From Ga0077548 sp035440445 (lineage in GTDB: Bacteria; Pseudomonadota; Alphaproteobacteria; Rhizobiales; Xanthobacteraceae): a DNA stretch of 64,000 bases. Below are positions 10,812 through 19,493 of the stretch, piece by piece. The notes under the pieces were generated by a model. It did not search any database and was not told the DNA's origin. It saw only the letters and a program-made list of their open reading frames with translations. The position numbers were made by a program, and so were the translations under genes. The stretch covers positions 1 to 64,000 of the forward strand of contig DAORMJ010000012.1 in assembly GCA_035440445.1 (NCBI GenBank). The letters run 5' to 3'. How positions within the stretch are numbered: position 1 is the stretch's first letter; each line of letters begins with the position of its first letter.

Positions 10812-11405
10812 ATGAACATGGCCTCACCACCGCCGATAGCCCTTCATCCGCGTGCCGACGCGTTCCGCGCGAGCCTTGGCTCCCGCTCGATCGTACTCGT
10901 TGGGATGCCGGGCTCCGGGAAAAGCTCGATCGGACGGCGGCTCGGACAACGGCTCGGCCTCGGCTTCGCCGATGCCGACCATGAGATCGAGCGCGCGGCC
11001 AACATGACCATCCCCGAGTTCTTCCAGAGCAAGGGCGAAGCGGAATTCCGCAAAGGCGAGCAGAAAGTCATCGCGCGCCTGCTCGAAACCGGCCCGCAGG
11101 TGATCGCGACCGGGGGCGGTGCTTTCATGAACGAGGAAACGCGCGCGCGCATCCGCGAATGCGGGATTTCGGTCTGGCTCAAGGCCGATCTCGACACGCT
11201 GATGAAGCGCGTCCGCCGCAAGAGCAATCGGCCGCTCCTCCAGAATGCAGACCCCGAGGGCACGCTGCGCAATCTTCTGCTTTCGCGCGAACCTGTCTAT
11301 GCGCAAGCCGACCTTTGCATCATCTCCGCCGAAGTGCCGCACGAAGAAGTCGTGGAAGCCATCGTCGATCGTCTGGAAGCAGCGCTGCACGAGCCGCAAA
11401 CATGA
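10812..11405 (+). CDS. aroK: Shikimate kinase
   Basis: 197 residues. Phosphorylates shikimate at the 3-hydroxyl with ATP, the fifth step towards chorismate. Walker A is GMPGSGKSSIGRRLG (about residues 31-45). The shikimate-binding GGGAFMNEETR and the LID segment RVRRKSNRPLL follow in the right order. The first 25 residues (ALHPRADAFRASLGSRS) are an extension common in rhizobial AroK. It starts an operon with aroB, overlapping it by 4 bp (ATGA). It is divergent from the small xerD-linked gene with 85 bp between starts. Confidence 0.95.
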   Translation: MNMASPPPIALHPRADAFRASLGSRSIVLVGMPGSGKSSIGRRLGQRLGLGFADADHEIERAANMTIPEFFQSKGEAEFRKGEQKVIARLLETGPQVIATGGGAFMNEETRARIRECGISVWLKADLDTLMKRVRRKSNRPLLQNADPEGTLRNLLLSREPVYAQADLCIISAEVPHEEVVEAIVDRLEAALHEPQT

Positions 11406-12541
11406 AGAACACCAAGAAAAAACTCACGAAAAGCAAGAACGAAACCGTCCGCGTCAAGCTCGGCAAGCGCAGCTACGATATCGTCATCGGCGACAATCTG
11501 ATCGCGGATGCCGGCAAGCGCATCGCCAAACTCAAGCCCGGCACCTCGGTCGCGATCGTGACCGACGCCAATGTCGCGCGGCATCATCTCGCGGCACTGG
11601 AACAGTCGCTCGAAGCGGCGAAGCTGCGCCACCACAGCGTAGTGCTCGCGCCCGGCGAAGGCACCAAGAACTTCGGCGATCTGCAGAAAGTGGCCGAGGC
11701 AATTCTCGAAGCGAGGATCGAACGCGGCGATCTGGTCGTGGCGCTCGGCGGCGGCGTGATCGGCGATCTCGCAGGTTTCGCGGCAAGCGTCGTGCGACGC
11801 GGCGTCGGCTTCGTGCAGATCCCGACGAGCCTGCTTGCGCAGGTGGATTCGTCCGTCGGCGGCAAGACCGGCATCAACTCGCCGCAGGGCAAGAACCTGA
11901 TCGGCGCCTTTCACCAGCCCTCGCTCGTGCTCGCCGATCTGACCACGCTCGACACCCTGCCGCCGCGGGAATTCCGCGCGGGCTACGGCGAGGTCGCAAA
12001 ATACGGCCTCATCAACGACGCAAAATTCTTCGCCTGGCTCGAGAAGAACTGGCGCGCAGTTTTCAAAGGCGGGGCTGCCCGCAAGAAGGCGGTCGCGACC
12101 AGTTGCAAAGCCAAGGCGGCGATCGTCGCGCGCGATGAGCACGAGAAAGGCGATCGCGCGCTTCTGAACCTCGGTCACACCTTCGGTCATGCGCTGGAAG
12201 CGGCGACGGGTTACTCCGACCGGCTTTTGCACGGCGAAGGTGTGGCGCTCGGCTGCGTGCTGGCGTTCCGGCTCTCGGCAAAGCTGAAGCTCTGCAAGCC
12301 CGCCGATGTCGCGCGGGTCGTGAAGCACCTCGAAAGCGTCGGACTACCGACCAGGCTCTCGCAAATTCCCGGCGAACTGCCGGGAGCGGAGCGCCTGTTG
12401 TCGCTGATGATGCAGGACAAGAAAGTGAGCCGCGGCAAGCTCGTGTTCATTCTCGCCAAAGGCATCGGCAAGGCCTTCATCGCGAAGGACGTGAACGAAG
12501 AAACCGTGCTCGAACTCTTGCGCGAAGCGCTGGCGGAGTAA
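11402..12541 (+). CDS. aroB: 3-dehydroquinate synthase
   Basis: 379 residues. Converts DAHP to 3-dehydroquinate, using NAD and a divalent metal. The NAD-binding segment ALGGGVIGDLAGFAAS, the IPTSLLAQVDSSVGGKTGIN stretch, GYGEVAKYGLI and the metal-binding ALLNLGHTFGHALE with its histidines are all present. The N-terminus has a short lysine-rich extension (MKNTKKKLTKSK) not needed for catalysis. The start ATG 11402 overlaps the aroK stop, indicating translational coupling. It is convergent with bolA, 24 bp away. Confidence 0.97.
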   Translation: MKNTKKKLTKSKNETVRVKLGKRSYDIVIGDNLIADAGKRIAKLKPGTSVAIVTDANVARHHLAALEQSLEAAKLRHHSVVLAPGEGTKNFGDLQKVAEAILEARIERGDLVVALGGGVIGDLAGFAASVVRRGVGFVQIPTSLLAQVDSSVGGKTGINSPQGKNLIGAFHQPSLVLADLTTLDTLPPREFRAGYGEVAKYGLINDAKFFAWLEKNWRAVFKGGAARKKAVATSCKAKAAIVARDEHEKGDRALLNLGHTFGHALEAATGYSDRLLHGEGVALGCVLAFRLSAKLKLCKPADVARVVKHLESVGLPTRLSQIPGELPGAERLLSLMMQDKKVSRGKLVFILAKGIGKAFIAKDVNEETVLELLREALAE

Positions 12542-12565
12542 TCTTCCGAGCGTGTAGCGGCGGCG

Positions 12566-12844
12566 TTACTCGCCCGGTGCCTTCGGCACAATCGCAAGCG
12601 CGTGCAGCCCTGCACTCATCTCGTGGTTCAGGAGATCGTTGACCATGCGGTGACGGTCGAGCCGGCTCTTGCCCTGAAATGCGTCGGCAGTGACGAGAAT
12701 GCGCACATGCGTGACCTTGCCGGGAATAGCACCAGCATGTCCGACATGCAGCCCGCTTTCGTCGACCACTTCGATCTCTTCCGGCTTCAAGGCTGCCGTC
12801 AAACGGTCGCGAATGCGGTCTAGGGTCTTATCCGGTTTGGTCAT
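12566..12844 (-). CDS. bolA: BolA family protein
   Basis: 92 residues with the BolA fold: basic N-terminal helix (RIRDRLTAALKPEEIEVVDES), the conserved Gly-rich HVGHAG loop, FQGKSRLDRHRMVNDLL resembling the nucleic-acid or partner-binding helix, and a terminal ALAIVPKAPGE. BolA proteins bind monothiol glutaredoxins and Fe-S clusters and affect morphology and stress responses. It is divergent from the J-domain protein gene (starts 118 bp apart), an arrangement kept in many Hyphomicrobiales. Which BolA subtype it belongs to cannot be decided by eye. Confidence 0.88.
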   Translation of the reverse strand: MTKPDKTLDRIRDRLTAALKPEEIEVVDESGLHVGHAGAIPGKVTHVRILVTADAFQGKSRLDRHRMVNDLLNHEMSAGLHALAIVPKAPGE

Positions 12845-12961
12845 GGCCGCGCCGCATAAAGCGCTATGGTCTTTCCGTCAACGATCACGCAACAACTTCC
12901 CGTTAGTCGTATCGGCACACTTGCTTGTGCGGGCAAGCCCCAATCGCCATATAGTCGTCAC

Positions 12962-13597
12962 ATGAAATTTGACTCGCCCCTCTTCGACAAAATCCGCGTG
13001 AAGCCGATCGAGCGGAACAAGAAGCAGAAGCTCAAAGCGGAGAGCCCTGCCTGCGACTGGCATGCCTGCAAGGAGCCCGGCACGCACAAGGCCCCCAAGG
13101 GCCGCGACCGCGAAGGCGAGTACTGGAATTACTGCATCAATCACGTCCGCGAATACAACGCGAACTACAATTACTTCTCCGGCATGAAGGACGATGCCGT
13201 CGCGCAGTACCAGAAGGACGCGCTGACCGGACACCGTCCGACCTGGAAGATGGGCCAGAACGGCGGCGAGAAGAAACGCGGCAAGAAGGCCGGCAACAAT
13301 CCCGGCTTCACCGGCGAGAGCTGGAGCGATCCTTTCCGCATTTTCGGCAGTGCTGCCGGTGGCCTCCAGCAGGAGGCCGAAGCCCCCGAAAGCCGGATGA
13401 TCCGCAACGCCGAGCGCAAGGCCTTCGACACGCTGGGCCTCGAAATCGACGCGACCGCCGAGGCGCTCAAGGCCCGCTACAAGGAACTGGTAAAGCGCCA
13501 CCACCCGGACGCGAATGGCGGCGACCGCTCGAGCGAGGACCGTTTCAGGGCTGTCGTGCAGGCCTACAACTACCTAAAGGCCCAGGGTTTCTGCTAA
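12962..13597 (+). CDS. DnaJ-domain protein with cysteine-containing N-terminal region
   Basis: 211 residues. The last 65 form a J domain (YKELVKRHHPDANGGDRSS), with the HPD tripeptide that stimulates DnaK ATPase. The first 100 residues, including ACDWHACKEPGTHKAPKGRD and EYWNYCINHVREYNANYNYF, carry Cys/His pairs that could bind metal and then a Lys/Gly-rich linker. ATG 12962 is chosen because the region upstream has no family-like sequence. The gene lies upstream of cobS-cobT on the same strand with a 100-bp gap; this neighbourhood recurs in relatives. Probably a specialised DnaK co-chaperone of unknown client. Confidence 0.85.
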   Translation: MKFDSPLFDKIRVKPIERNKKQKLKAESPACDWHACKEPGTHKAPKGRDREGEYWNYCINHVREYNANYNYFSGMKDDAVAQYQKDALTGHRPTWKMGQNGGEKKRGKKAGNNPGFTGESWSDPFRIFGSAAGGLQQEAEAPESRMIRNAERKAFDTLGLEIDATAEALKARYKELVKRHHPDANGGDRSSEDRFRAVVQAYNYLKAQGFC

Positions 13598-13697
13598 GGA
13601 TTCCGGTAAGATTCCGCGCGCCCCCGGCAGCCGTCAGGGAACTCCGGTTTCGGCCCTATCTTTGCAAGCCAAAAGCCGCCTATCGGCGAGAAAAAGC

Positions 13698-14681
13698 ATG
13701 ACCGCGAATACAGAACTGGCCCCGCTCCCGGACATGAAGGTGTCTGTCCGGCAGGTTTTCGGGATCGACAGCAACCTTGAAGTTCCAGCCTATTCAGAGC
13801 CGGAGTCCCATGTCCCGGACACCGACCCGGACTATATTTTCGACCGCAACACGACGCTCGCGATCTTGGCGGGCTTCGCCCACAACCGCCGCGTGCTGGT
13901 TTCGGGCTACCACGGCACGGGCAAATCGACGCACATCGAGCAGGTTGCCGCCCGCCTGAACTGGCCCTGCGTGCGCGTGAACCTCGACAGTCACATCAGC
14001 CGTATCGACCTCGTCGGCAAGGACGCGATCGTGGTCCGCGAAGGCCGTCAGGTTACCGAATTCCGTGACGGCATCCTGCCCTGGGCGCTCCAGCGCAACG
14101 TGGCACTCGTTTTCGACGAGTATGACGCCGGCCGCCCGGACGTAATGTTCGTGATCCAGCGCGTACTGGAAGTTTCAGGCCGCCTCACGCTCCTCGACCA
14201 GAACAAGGTGATCCGCCCCCACCCGGCCTTCCGCCTGTTTGCAACGGCCAACACCGTGGGCCTCGGCGACACCACCGGCCTCTATCACGGCACGCAGCAG
14301 ATCAATCAGGGTCAGATGGACCGCTGGTCGATCGTGACGACGCTCAACTATCTGCCGCACGACAAGGAAGTGGATATCGTTTCCTCCAAGATCCACGCTT
14401 GGCGCACGCCCGAGGGCCGCGACACGATTTCCAAGATGGTACGCGTCGCCGATCTCACCCGGCAGGCTTTCATCAACGGCGATCTCTCGACCGTGATGAG
14501 CCCGCGCACGGTGATCACCTGGGCCGAAAACGCGCAGATCTTCGGCGACATCGGCTTTGCGCTGCGTGTCACCTTCATCAACAAGTGTGACGAGCTGGAA
14601 CGCTCGATCGTTGCCGAGTTTTATCAGCGCAGCTTCGGCAAGGAACTTCCCGAATCGACGGTGAACGTCGCGCTATCGTAA
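13698..14681 (+). CDS. cobS: Cobaltochelatase subunit CobS
   Basis: 327 residues. CobS is the AAA+ motor of the aerobic CobNST complex that inserts cobalt into hydrogenobyrinate diamide in vitamin B12 synthesis. The Walker A motif is GYHGTGKST, Walker B is VALVFDEYDAG, and the arginine-finger region is near LRVTFINKCDELER. The N-terminus (MKVSVRQVFGID...EVPAYSEPESHVPD) matches CobS closely. ATG 13698 is selected because homology begins there. cobT follows after 11 bp, so they are one operon; the large subunit cobN is not in the window. Confidence 0.96.
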   Translation: MTANTELAPLPDMKVSVRQVFGIDSNLEVPAYSEPESHVPDTDPDYIFDRNTTLAILAGFAHNRRVLVSGYHGTGKSTHIEQVAARLNWPCVRVNLDSHISRIDLVGKDAIVVREGRQVTEFRDGILPWALQRNVALVFDEYDAGRPDVMFVIQRVLEVSGRLTLLDQNKVIRPHPAFRLFATANTVGLGDTTGLYHGTQQINQGQMDRWSIVTTLNYLPHDKEVDIVSSKIHAWRTPEGRDTISKMVRVADLTRQAFINGDLSTVMSPRTVITWAENAQIFGDIGFALRVTFINKCDELERSIVAEFYQRSFGKELPESTVNVALS

Positions 14682-14692
14682 GTCGAGCGAGC

Positions 14693-16588
14693 ATGTCCGC
14701 TCCCACGAAGGGAAAAAACAACGAGAGCCCCGCCGAGCCCTTCAAGCGCGCGGTCGCGACGACCTTGCGCGCGATCGCGGGCAAGCCGGAGCTTGAAGTT
14801 TCCTTCGCGGCCGAGCGACCAACGGTAAACCAGGAGCGCGCCCGCCTCCCCGAGCCGCCGCGCCGCCTGAGCAAGGCGGACGCCGCCATTCTTCGCGGCC
14901 ACGCGGATTCCATGGCGCTGCGCCTCGCCATGCACAATCCGCAGATTCACAAGAAGATGCTGCCGCAAGGCGAGCATGCCCGCTCGGTATTCGAAGCCGT
15001 CGAGCAGGCGCGCGTCGAAGCCATCGGCTCGAAGCGCATGGCCGGTGTCGCGCAGAACCTCACCGCGATGCTCGAAGACCGTTACCATCGCGGCAGCTAC
15101 GAAGAGATCACCGACCGCGCCGACGCGCCACTTGAAGACGCGCTCGCCATGCTCGTGCGCGAGCGCTTGACCGGACAAAAGCCGCCCGCAGGCGCGAAGA
15201 AGGTCGTCGACCTGTGGCGCGACTTCATCGAGAAGCGCGCCGATCAGGATCTCGACCGGCTCGCTTCCGAAATCAACAACCAGCGCGGCTTCGCGGAAGC
15301 GATGCACGATCTTCTCACTTCGCTCGACATGGGCGAGGACCGCTCCAACGAGCAGGATGAAGACGATCAGGACGAGGACGACGGCAAGGGCGAGGATGAT
15401 TCCTCGAACGATCAGGGTGCCGCCGAGCAGGACGACGCGTCCGATCAGTCGGCGCAGGAAGACGCCGAAATCTCCGCGGAAGAGCAGCCGGATCAGGCTG
15501 CCGAATCCGACGACGCGCCGCCTGCGGATCGTCCGGACGATATGGATGCCGGCGATAGCGAAGAGGCCGGCGAGCCATGGCGCCCCCAGCACCAGCTACC
15601 AAACGAACCGCGCGGACCGGATTATCGCGCCTTCACGACCAAGTTCGACGAAACCATCGGTGCGGAAGATCTTTGCGACGCCGAGGAATTGTCGCGGCTT
15701 CGCTCTTATCTGGACAAGCAGATTCAGCATTTGCAGGGCGTGGTCGCGCGGCTCGCAAACCGCCTGCAGCGCCGCCTGATGGCGCAGCAGAACCGTTCGT
15801 GGGAGTTCGACCTCGAGGAAGGCATGCTCGATCCGGCGCGGTTGTCGCGCGTGGTCACCGATCCGTTCCAGCCGCTTTCCTTCAAGAACGAGCGCGACAC
15901 CGATTTCCGCGACACCGTCGTCACGCTCCTCCTCGACAATTCCGGCTCGATGCGCGGAAGACCCATCACGGTGGCTGCGACCTGCGCCGACATTCTCGCC
16001 CGCACGCTCGAGCGTTGCGGCGTGAAGGTCGAGATTCTCGGCTTCACCACCCGCGCCTGGAAGGGCGGGCAGTCGCGCGAAACCTGGTTGGCTGCGAACA
16101 AGCCGCAATCGCCGGGACGGCTCAACGACCTGCGCCACATCATCTATAAATCCGCCGACGCACCATGGCGCCGCGCGCGCAAGAACCTCGGCCTGATGAT
16201 GCGCGAAGGTCTCCTGAAAGAGAACATCGACGGCGAGGCGCTCGACTGGGCGCACAAGCGCCTGCTTGCGCGTCCCGAGCAGCGCAAGATTCTTATGATG
16301 ATTTCCGATGGCGCGCCGGTGGACGACTCCACGCTTTCGGTGAACCCCGGCAATTATCTCGAGCGCCATCTGCGCTGGATCATCGAGGAAATCGAAACCC
16401 GCTCGCCGGTCGAACTGATCGCGATCGGCATTGGTCACGACGTGACGCGCTATTATCGCCGCGCAGTCACCATCGTGGACGCGGAAGAACTGGGCGGGGC
16501 TATGACCGAGAAACTCGCCGAACTATTCGAGGAAAAAACGGTAGCCGTGCCAGGACGCGGCGGCGGTTCACGCCGGCGTCTGCATTGA
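14693..16588 (+). CDS. cobT: Cobaltochelatase subunit CobT
   Basis: 631 residues, normal for CobT. It is the von Willebrand-type partner of CobS in aerobic cobalt insertion. About residues 215-305 form an extremely acidic linker (runs of Asp, Glu and Gln) typical of CobT and of Mg-chelatase subunit D. The C-terminal third is the vWA domain with the metal-ion site LLLDNSGSMRGRPITVAAT. A second conserved block reads KILMMISDGAPVDDST. The gene follows cobS by 11 bp, and its stop overlaps the TTG start proposed for the next gene (TTGA). Confidence 0.96.
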   Translation: MSAPTKGKNNESPAEPFKRAVATTLRAIAGKPELEVSFAAERPTVNQERARLPEPPRRLSKADAAILRGHADSMALRLAMHNPQIHKKMLPQGEHARSVFEAVEQARVEAIGSKRMAGVAQNLTAMLEDRYHRGSYEEITDRADAPLEDALAMLVRERLTGQKPPAGAKKVVDLWRDFIEKRADQDLDRLASEINNQRGFAEAMHDLLTSLDMGEDRSNEQDEDDQDEDDGKGEDDSSNDQGAAEQDDASDQSAQEDAEISAEEQPDQAAESDDAPPADRPDDMDAGDSEEAGEPWRPQHQLPNEPRGPDYRAFTTKFDETIGAEDLCDAEELSRLRSYLDKQIQHLQGVVARLANRLQRRLMAQQNRSWEFDLEEGMLDPARLSRVVTDPFQPLSFKNERDTDFRDTVVTLLLDNSGSMRGRPITVAATCADILARTLERCGVKVEILGFTTRAWKGGQSRETWLAANKPQSPGRLNDLRHIIYKSADAPWRRARKNLGLMMREGLLKENIDGEALDWAHKRLLARPEQRKILMMISDGAPVDDSTLSVNPGNYLERHLRWIIEEIETRSPVELIAIGIGHDVTRYYRRAVTIVDAEELGGAMTEKLAELFEEKTVAVPGRGGGSRRRLH

Positions 16589-17604
16589 GCGCTTCTCGCT
16601 CGCGCCTCGTTGCAGCGGTCTTTCTCGCAACCGCACTTGTTTCGTCTTTCGCGCCACTACAGGCGCAGGAAGCTACCGGCCCCGAGCGGATCGAAGTTCA
16701 GGCAACGCCAATTACAGCGTTCGACCGGCGCAATGCGGACACGCGCCGGTTCGGCGAACTCGAATTTGTCGGCGGCCTCGTGCTGCAATCGAAGTTCAAG
16801 CATTTCGGCGGCCTCTCAGGGCTTCTCATTCTTGCCGACGGCAAGCGTTTCGTGGCGCATTCGGATCGCGGCTACTGGCTGCGCGGCAGCTTCACGCTCG
16901 ATGGCAACCGCGTCACGGGCGTCGAGAACGCCGAAATGACGCCGATGCTGGGGCCTGACGGCCGCACGCTCGCGTCGCGCAAATGGTTCGACACCGAATC
17001 GCTCACCGCCGACGGCGACACACTTTATGTCGGTATCGAACGCGCAAACCGCATCTTGCGCTATCGGCTGAACGCCGAAGGGTTGAACGCACGCGGCATC
17101 CCGATCCAGACGCCGAACGGCGTGCGCAAGCTGCCGTTCAATCAGGGCCTTGAGGCGCTGGCCTTCGTGCCGAAAGGACTTCCATTAGCGGGAAGCCTGC
17201 TCGCGATCTCCGAGCGAGGGCTGGACGAAAACGGCAATCTGGTCGCCTTCATCATCGGCGGCGCAACGCCCGGCAGCTTCGCGGTTCGCCGCACCGATCT
17301 TTTCGAGGTGAGCGACGCGGCGATCTCGCCTACCGGCCATCTCGTCATTCTGGAGCGCTATTTCCGCTTTCTCACCGGCATCCATCTGCGCCTGCGTGCG
17401 ATCCCGCTCTCCGAGATCAGGCCCGGCGCAATCGTCGATGGCAAAGTGCTGCTGGAAGCCGACTCCGGCTACGACATCGACAATATGGAAGCGCTTGCGA
17501 TCACGCGCGGCGCGGCAGGCGAAATCCTGCTCACGCTGCTCTCAGACAATAATTTCAATTTTTTTCAGCGCACCGTGTTGTTGCGCTTCGTCTGGCCACA
17601 ATAA
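16585..17604 (+). CDS. Exported esterase-like/phytase-like protein
   Basis: 339 residues if started at TTG 16585, which overlaps the cobT stop and gives a clean signal peptide (basic SRSRLVAAVFLATALV ending near LQAQEA). The rest matches the esterase-like activity of phytase family: FGGLSGLLILADGKRFVAHSD near the start, EGLEALAFVPKG-like segment LEALAFVPKGLPLAGSLL in the middle, and DIDNMEALAITRGAAGEILL near the end, consistent with a beta-propeller. Substrate unknown; family members act on phosphoesters. Coupling to cobT is probably only positional. No other good start codon exists between cobT and the hydrophobic segment. Confidence 0.8.
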   Translation: MSASRSRLVAAVFLATALVSSFAPLQAQEATGPERIEVQATPITAFDRRNADTRRFGELEFVGGLVLQSKFKHFGGLSGLLILADGKRFVAHSDRGYWLRGSFTLDGNRVTGVENAEMTPMLGPDGRTLASRKWFDTESLTADGDTLYVGIERANRILRYRLNAEGLNARGIPIQTPNGVRKLPFNQGLEALAFVPKGLPLAGSLLAISERGLDENGNLVAFIIGGATPGSFAVRRTDLFEVSDAAISPTGHLVILERYFRFLTGIHLRLRAIPLSEIRPGAIVDGKVLLEADSGYDIDNMEALAITRGAAGEILLTLLSDNNFNFFQRTVLLRFVWPQ

Positions 17605-17635
17605 AAAAACCCGCCCTCAAAGGGCGGGTTTCAAA
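17601..17635. terminator. Bidirectional terminator between the phytase-like gene and rpmB
   Basis: Perfect 10-bp stem AACCCGCCCT/AGGGCGGGTT (17608-17617 and 17621-17630) with loop CAA. Seven A precede it, forming the T-run for rpmB on the minus strand; on the plus side the tail is weaker (TTTCAAAAC), so it mainly serves rpmB. Confidence 0.85.
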
Positions 17636-17651
17636 ACTTTATCGCGGAAGC

Positions 17652-17942
17652 TTAGCTGGCTTCAGCGAGCTTCTTCTTGATCTTCTTCTTCAAGAGCAGC
17701 GCGCGCGAGGAAAGGTTCTCGTCACGGGCCTTGACCAGGAACGCGTCGAGACCGCCATTGTGATCGACCGACTTCAGCGCATTGGCGCTCACGCGCAGCC
17801 GCACATCCTGCTTCAGCGCCTCGCTCTGCATCGTGACGTTCACGAGGTTCGGCAGGAAACGGCGCTTGGTCTTGATGTTGGAGTGGCTAACCAGGTTGCC
17901 CACGAGGACACCCTTGCCGGTCAGTTCACAGCGGCGAGACAT
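17652..17942 (-). CDS. rpmB: 50S ribosomal protein L28
   Basis: 96 residues from ATG 17942 (MSRRCELTGKGVLVGNLVSH); an ATG two codons earlier (17948) is possible. L28 marks: SHSNIKTKRRFLPNLVNV, then VRLRVSANALKSVDHNGGLD. The C-terminal half is lysine-rich (LLLKKKIKKKLAEAS), as in alphaproteobacterial L28. The single N-terminal Cys is not part of a zinc motif. It is transcribed alone on the minus strand, ending at a strong terminator and divergent from the DUF3108 gene. Confidence 0.97.
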   Translation of the reverse strand: MSRRCELTGKGVLVGNLVSHSNIKTKRRFLPNLVNVTMQSEALKQDVRLRVSANALKSVDHNGGLDAFLVKARDENLSSRALLLKKKIKKKLAEAS

Positions 17943-18218
17943 CGTCAAAATCCTTGCAGTCGAAGGCGATCCGCCGGGTTCGGAACCCGCGCCGCCTCTT
18001 TCGGGGGTAAAAGCGAGGCCTCTCCATAGTGACGGGCCTCAAACGCGTCAAGCGAAGCCTCGAGCCAGCTTTTTGAGCCACAGTTAAGACGTAAATCGAT
18101 CCCACCTGCTGAGCGGCCCCAGACTGCTTCGAATCCTCCCGGATAAAGCGGTTTTTGCTATGATTCTCGCAACTGAATCGGTCCCCCTGGGGACCCAAGA
18201 CCGGGAAGAAGCTCGCCG

Positions 18219-19025
18219 ATGCCCCGCTCCGCCCTCGCCTTTGCCGCCCTACTTCTCGCCGCGAGCACCTGTGGCGCGGCCGCCCAGCAGACCCGTCTTG
18301 ATGCGGCCTATTCCATCCACCTTGCGGGCATCCCCATCGGCCAGGGGGCCGTGATCCTCGACCTCAACGAGGCGGGCTTTGCCGCCGCTGGCACCGCCAA
18401 GTTCACCGGACTGGTGCGCATGATCGCGAAAGGCGAAGGCACCTCGACGGTCCGCGGCTCCTTTCAGGGCACCCGGGTGATTTCAAGCGTGTTTTCGACC
18501 CAGTCGAATACGAGCGAACGCAGCGAGAAGGTCGAGATCAACGTCGAGAACGGTTTCGCCAAGGAATTCTCCGTGCTCCCGCCGCCGAAGGATCTCGATG
18601 TCAATCGCGTGCCGATCACGCAGGCCGCGCGCACGAACGTGGTTGATCCCTTGAGCGCAGGCCTCATGCTCGTCGCGACACAGGGTGATGTGCTCAATCC
18701 CGCATCCTGCAACCGGACGATCCCGATCTTCGACGCGCGCCTGCGCTACGACGTCGAGCTGACTTATCTGCGCACCGAGCAGGCCCCGAAGAAAACCGAG
18801 GGCTATCAGGGCCCGATTCTCGTCTGCCAAGCGCGCTACATTCCGATTGCCGGTCATCGCACCGATCGTCCGCAGGTGCAGCAACTCGCGAAGAACCGCG
18901 AACTCTTTGTGTCGCTGGCACCGGTCGCGGGCACGCGCGTGCTGGTGCCGATCAAGGTGTCGATCGCAACCGGCATTGGCACGATGGTCGTCGAAGCGAC
19001 GCGCTTTCGTGCCGGCCCGCGCTGA
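18219..19025 (+). CDS. DUF3108 domain-containing periplasmic protein
   Basis: 268 residues. A signal peptide (MPRSALAFAALLLAASTCGAAAQ) is followed by the DUF3108 beta-rich domain: YSIHLAGIPIGQGAVILDLN near the start, repeated strands such as STVRGSFQGTRVISSVFSTQ, two isolated cysteines (CNRTIP and VCQARY) that could pair, and a C-terminal ATGIGTMVVEATRFRAG. The family is common in alphaproteobacteria next to rpmB; its function is unknown, with a proposed role in the cell envelope. A short GC-rich hairpin (GGTCCCC/GGGGACC at 18180-18195) lies just before the ribosome-binding region GGGAAGAAG. Confidence 0.82.
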   Translation: MPRSALAFAALLLAASTCGAAAQQTRLDAAYSIHLAGIPIGQGAVILDLNEAGFAAAGTAKFTGLVRMIAKGEGTSTVRGSFQGTRVISSVFSTQSNTSERSEKVEINVENGFAKEFSVLPPPKDLDVNRVPITQAARTNVVDPLSAGLMLVATQGDVLNPASCNRTIPIFDARLRYDVELTYLRTEQAPKKTEGYQGPILVCQARYIPIAGHRTDRPQVQQLAKNRELFVSLAPVAGTRVLVPIKVSIATGIGTMVVEATRFRAGPR

Positions 19026-19154
19026 TCTTTCGCCGCAAGACACGCCGTTAAGAGATTTCTCGGCGCGCATCGCAGGCACGCGAATAGGCGCGCGCTATTT
19101 TGTACCCGCGTGATGCCGGCGCACGACATCTGGTGAGAACAAATCTCGAAACCT

Positions 19155-19240
19155 GCGCGAGTCAGCGATTCGGACGCGATTCGTTCCAGACTCGTTCTAA
19201 TTCTTACGCTTTGCGGCGAATTCGATTTAAACTTGTCGCA
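19155..19240 (+). repeat. Diverged direct repeat, copy A, with GTTC-N7-GTTC box
   Basis: Shares the order of landmarks with copy B: a GTCAGYGATTCGG block, CGCGATTCGTTCCAG, a second GTTC, TTCTTA, TGCGG and AACTTGT. The box GTTCCAGACTCGTTC lies at 19183-19197. Estimated similarity of about 75-80% by eye with small indels. Confidence 0.75.
19183..19197 (+). promoter_or_regulatory. Candidate LexA (SOS) box A
   Basis: Exact match to the alphaproteobacterial LexA pattern GTTC-N7-GTTC. Binding is inferred from the pattern only; about one chance match is expected per window of this size. Confidence 0.4.
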
Positions 19241-19260
19241 AAAGAGGACAAGCCAAGCGC

Positions 19261-19392
19261 ATGAGAGTCAACGCTGAATCGGCTTTGCGAGCACGTGTAA
19301 TTAACTTGTTTCGCGCATCCGCCAGCGGAAAACGCTCCTACAGATCCGCAAACTTGTGGCAGATCGCATTCGAGAGACTACATGCGGCGTGA
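19261..19392 (+). CDS. Possible 43-residue small protein between the two repeat copies
   Basis: ATG 19261 to TGA 19392. The peptide begins MRVNAESALRARVINLFR, is basic, and has no membrane helix. A purine-rich AGAGGA lies 12 nt upstream, somewhat far for a ribosome-binding site. It lies 64 bp downstream of candidate LexA box A, so it would be the first frame transcribed from a promoter there. No family recognised. Confidence 0.25.
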   Translation: MRVNAESALRARVINLFRASASGKRSYRSANLWQIAFERLHAA

Positions 19393-19407
19393 ACGAAGCC
19401 GGAAACG

Positions 19408-19493
19408 AAGCGAAGTCAGTGATTCGGGCGCGATTCGTTCCAGCCGCGTTCCATTTCTTAACGGAATGCGGAAAAATTGCTTCAACTTGTAAC
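19408..19493 (+). repeat. Diverged direct repeat, copy B, with GTTC-N7-GTTC box
   Basis: Second copy, 253 bp after copy A, ending about 40 bp before the proposed helicase start. Contains GTTCCAGCCGCGTTC (19437-19451) and ends with TTCAACTTGTAACGA, parallel to TTAAACTTGTCGCAA in copy A. Confidence 0.75.
19437..19451 (+). promoter_or_regulatory. Candidate LexA (SOS) box B
   Basis: Exact GTTC-N7-GTTC match inside repeat copy B, about 82-96 bp upstream of the proposed helicase start. Inferred from pattern only. Confidence 0.4.

Noticed and set aside
15340..15620. Acidic low-complexity stretch in cobT as a possible frameshift or contamination
   Set aside because: A long Asp/Glu-rich linker is normal for CobT; the frame is intact on both sides.
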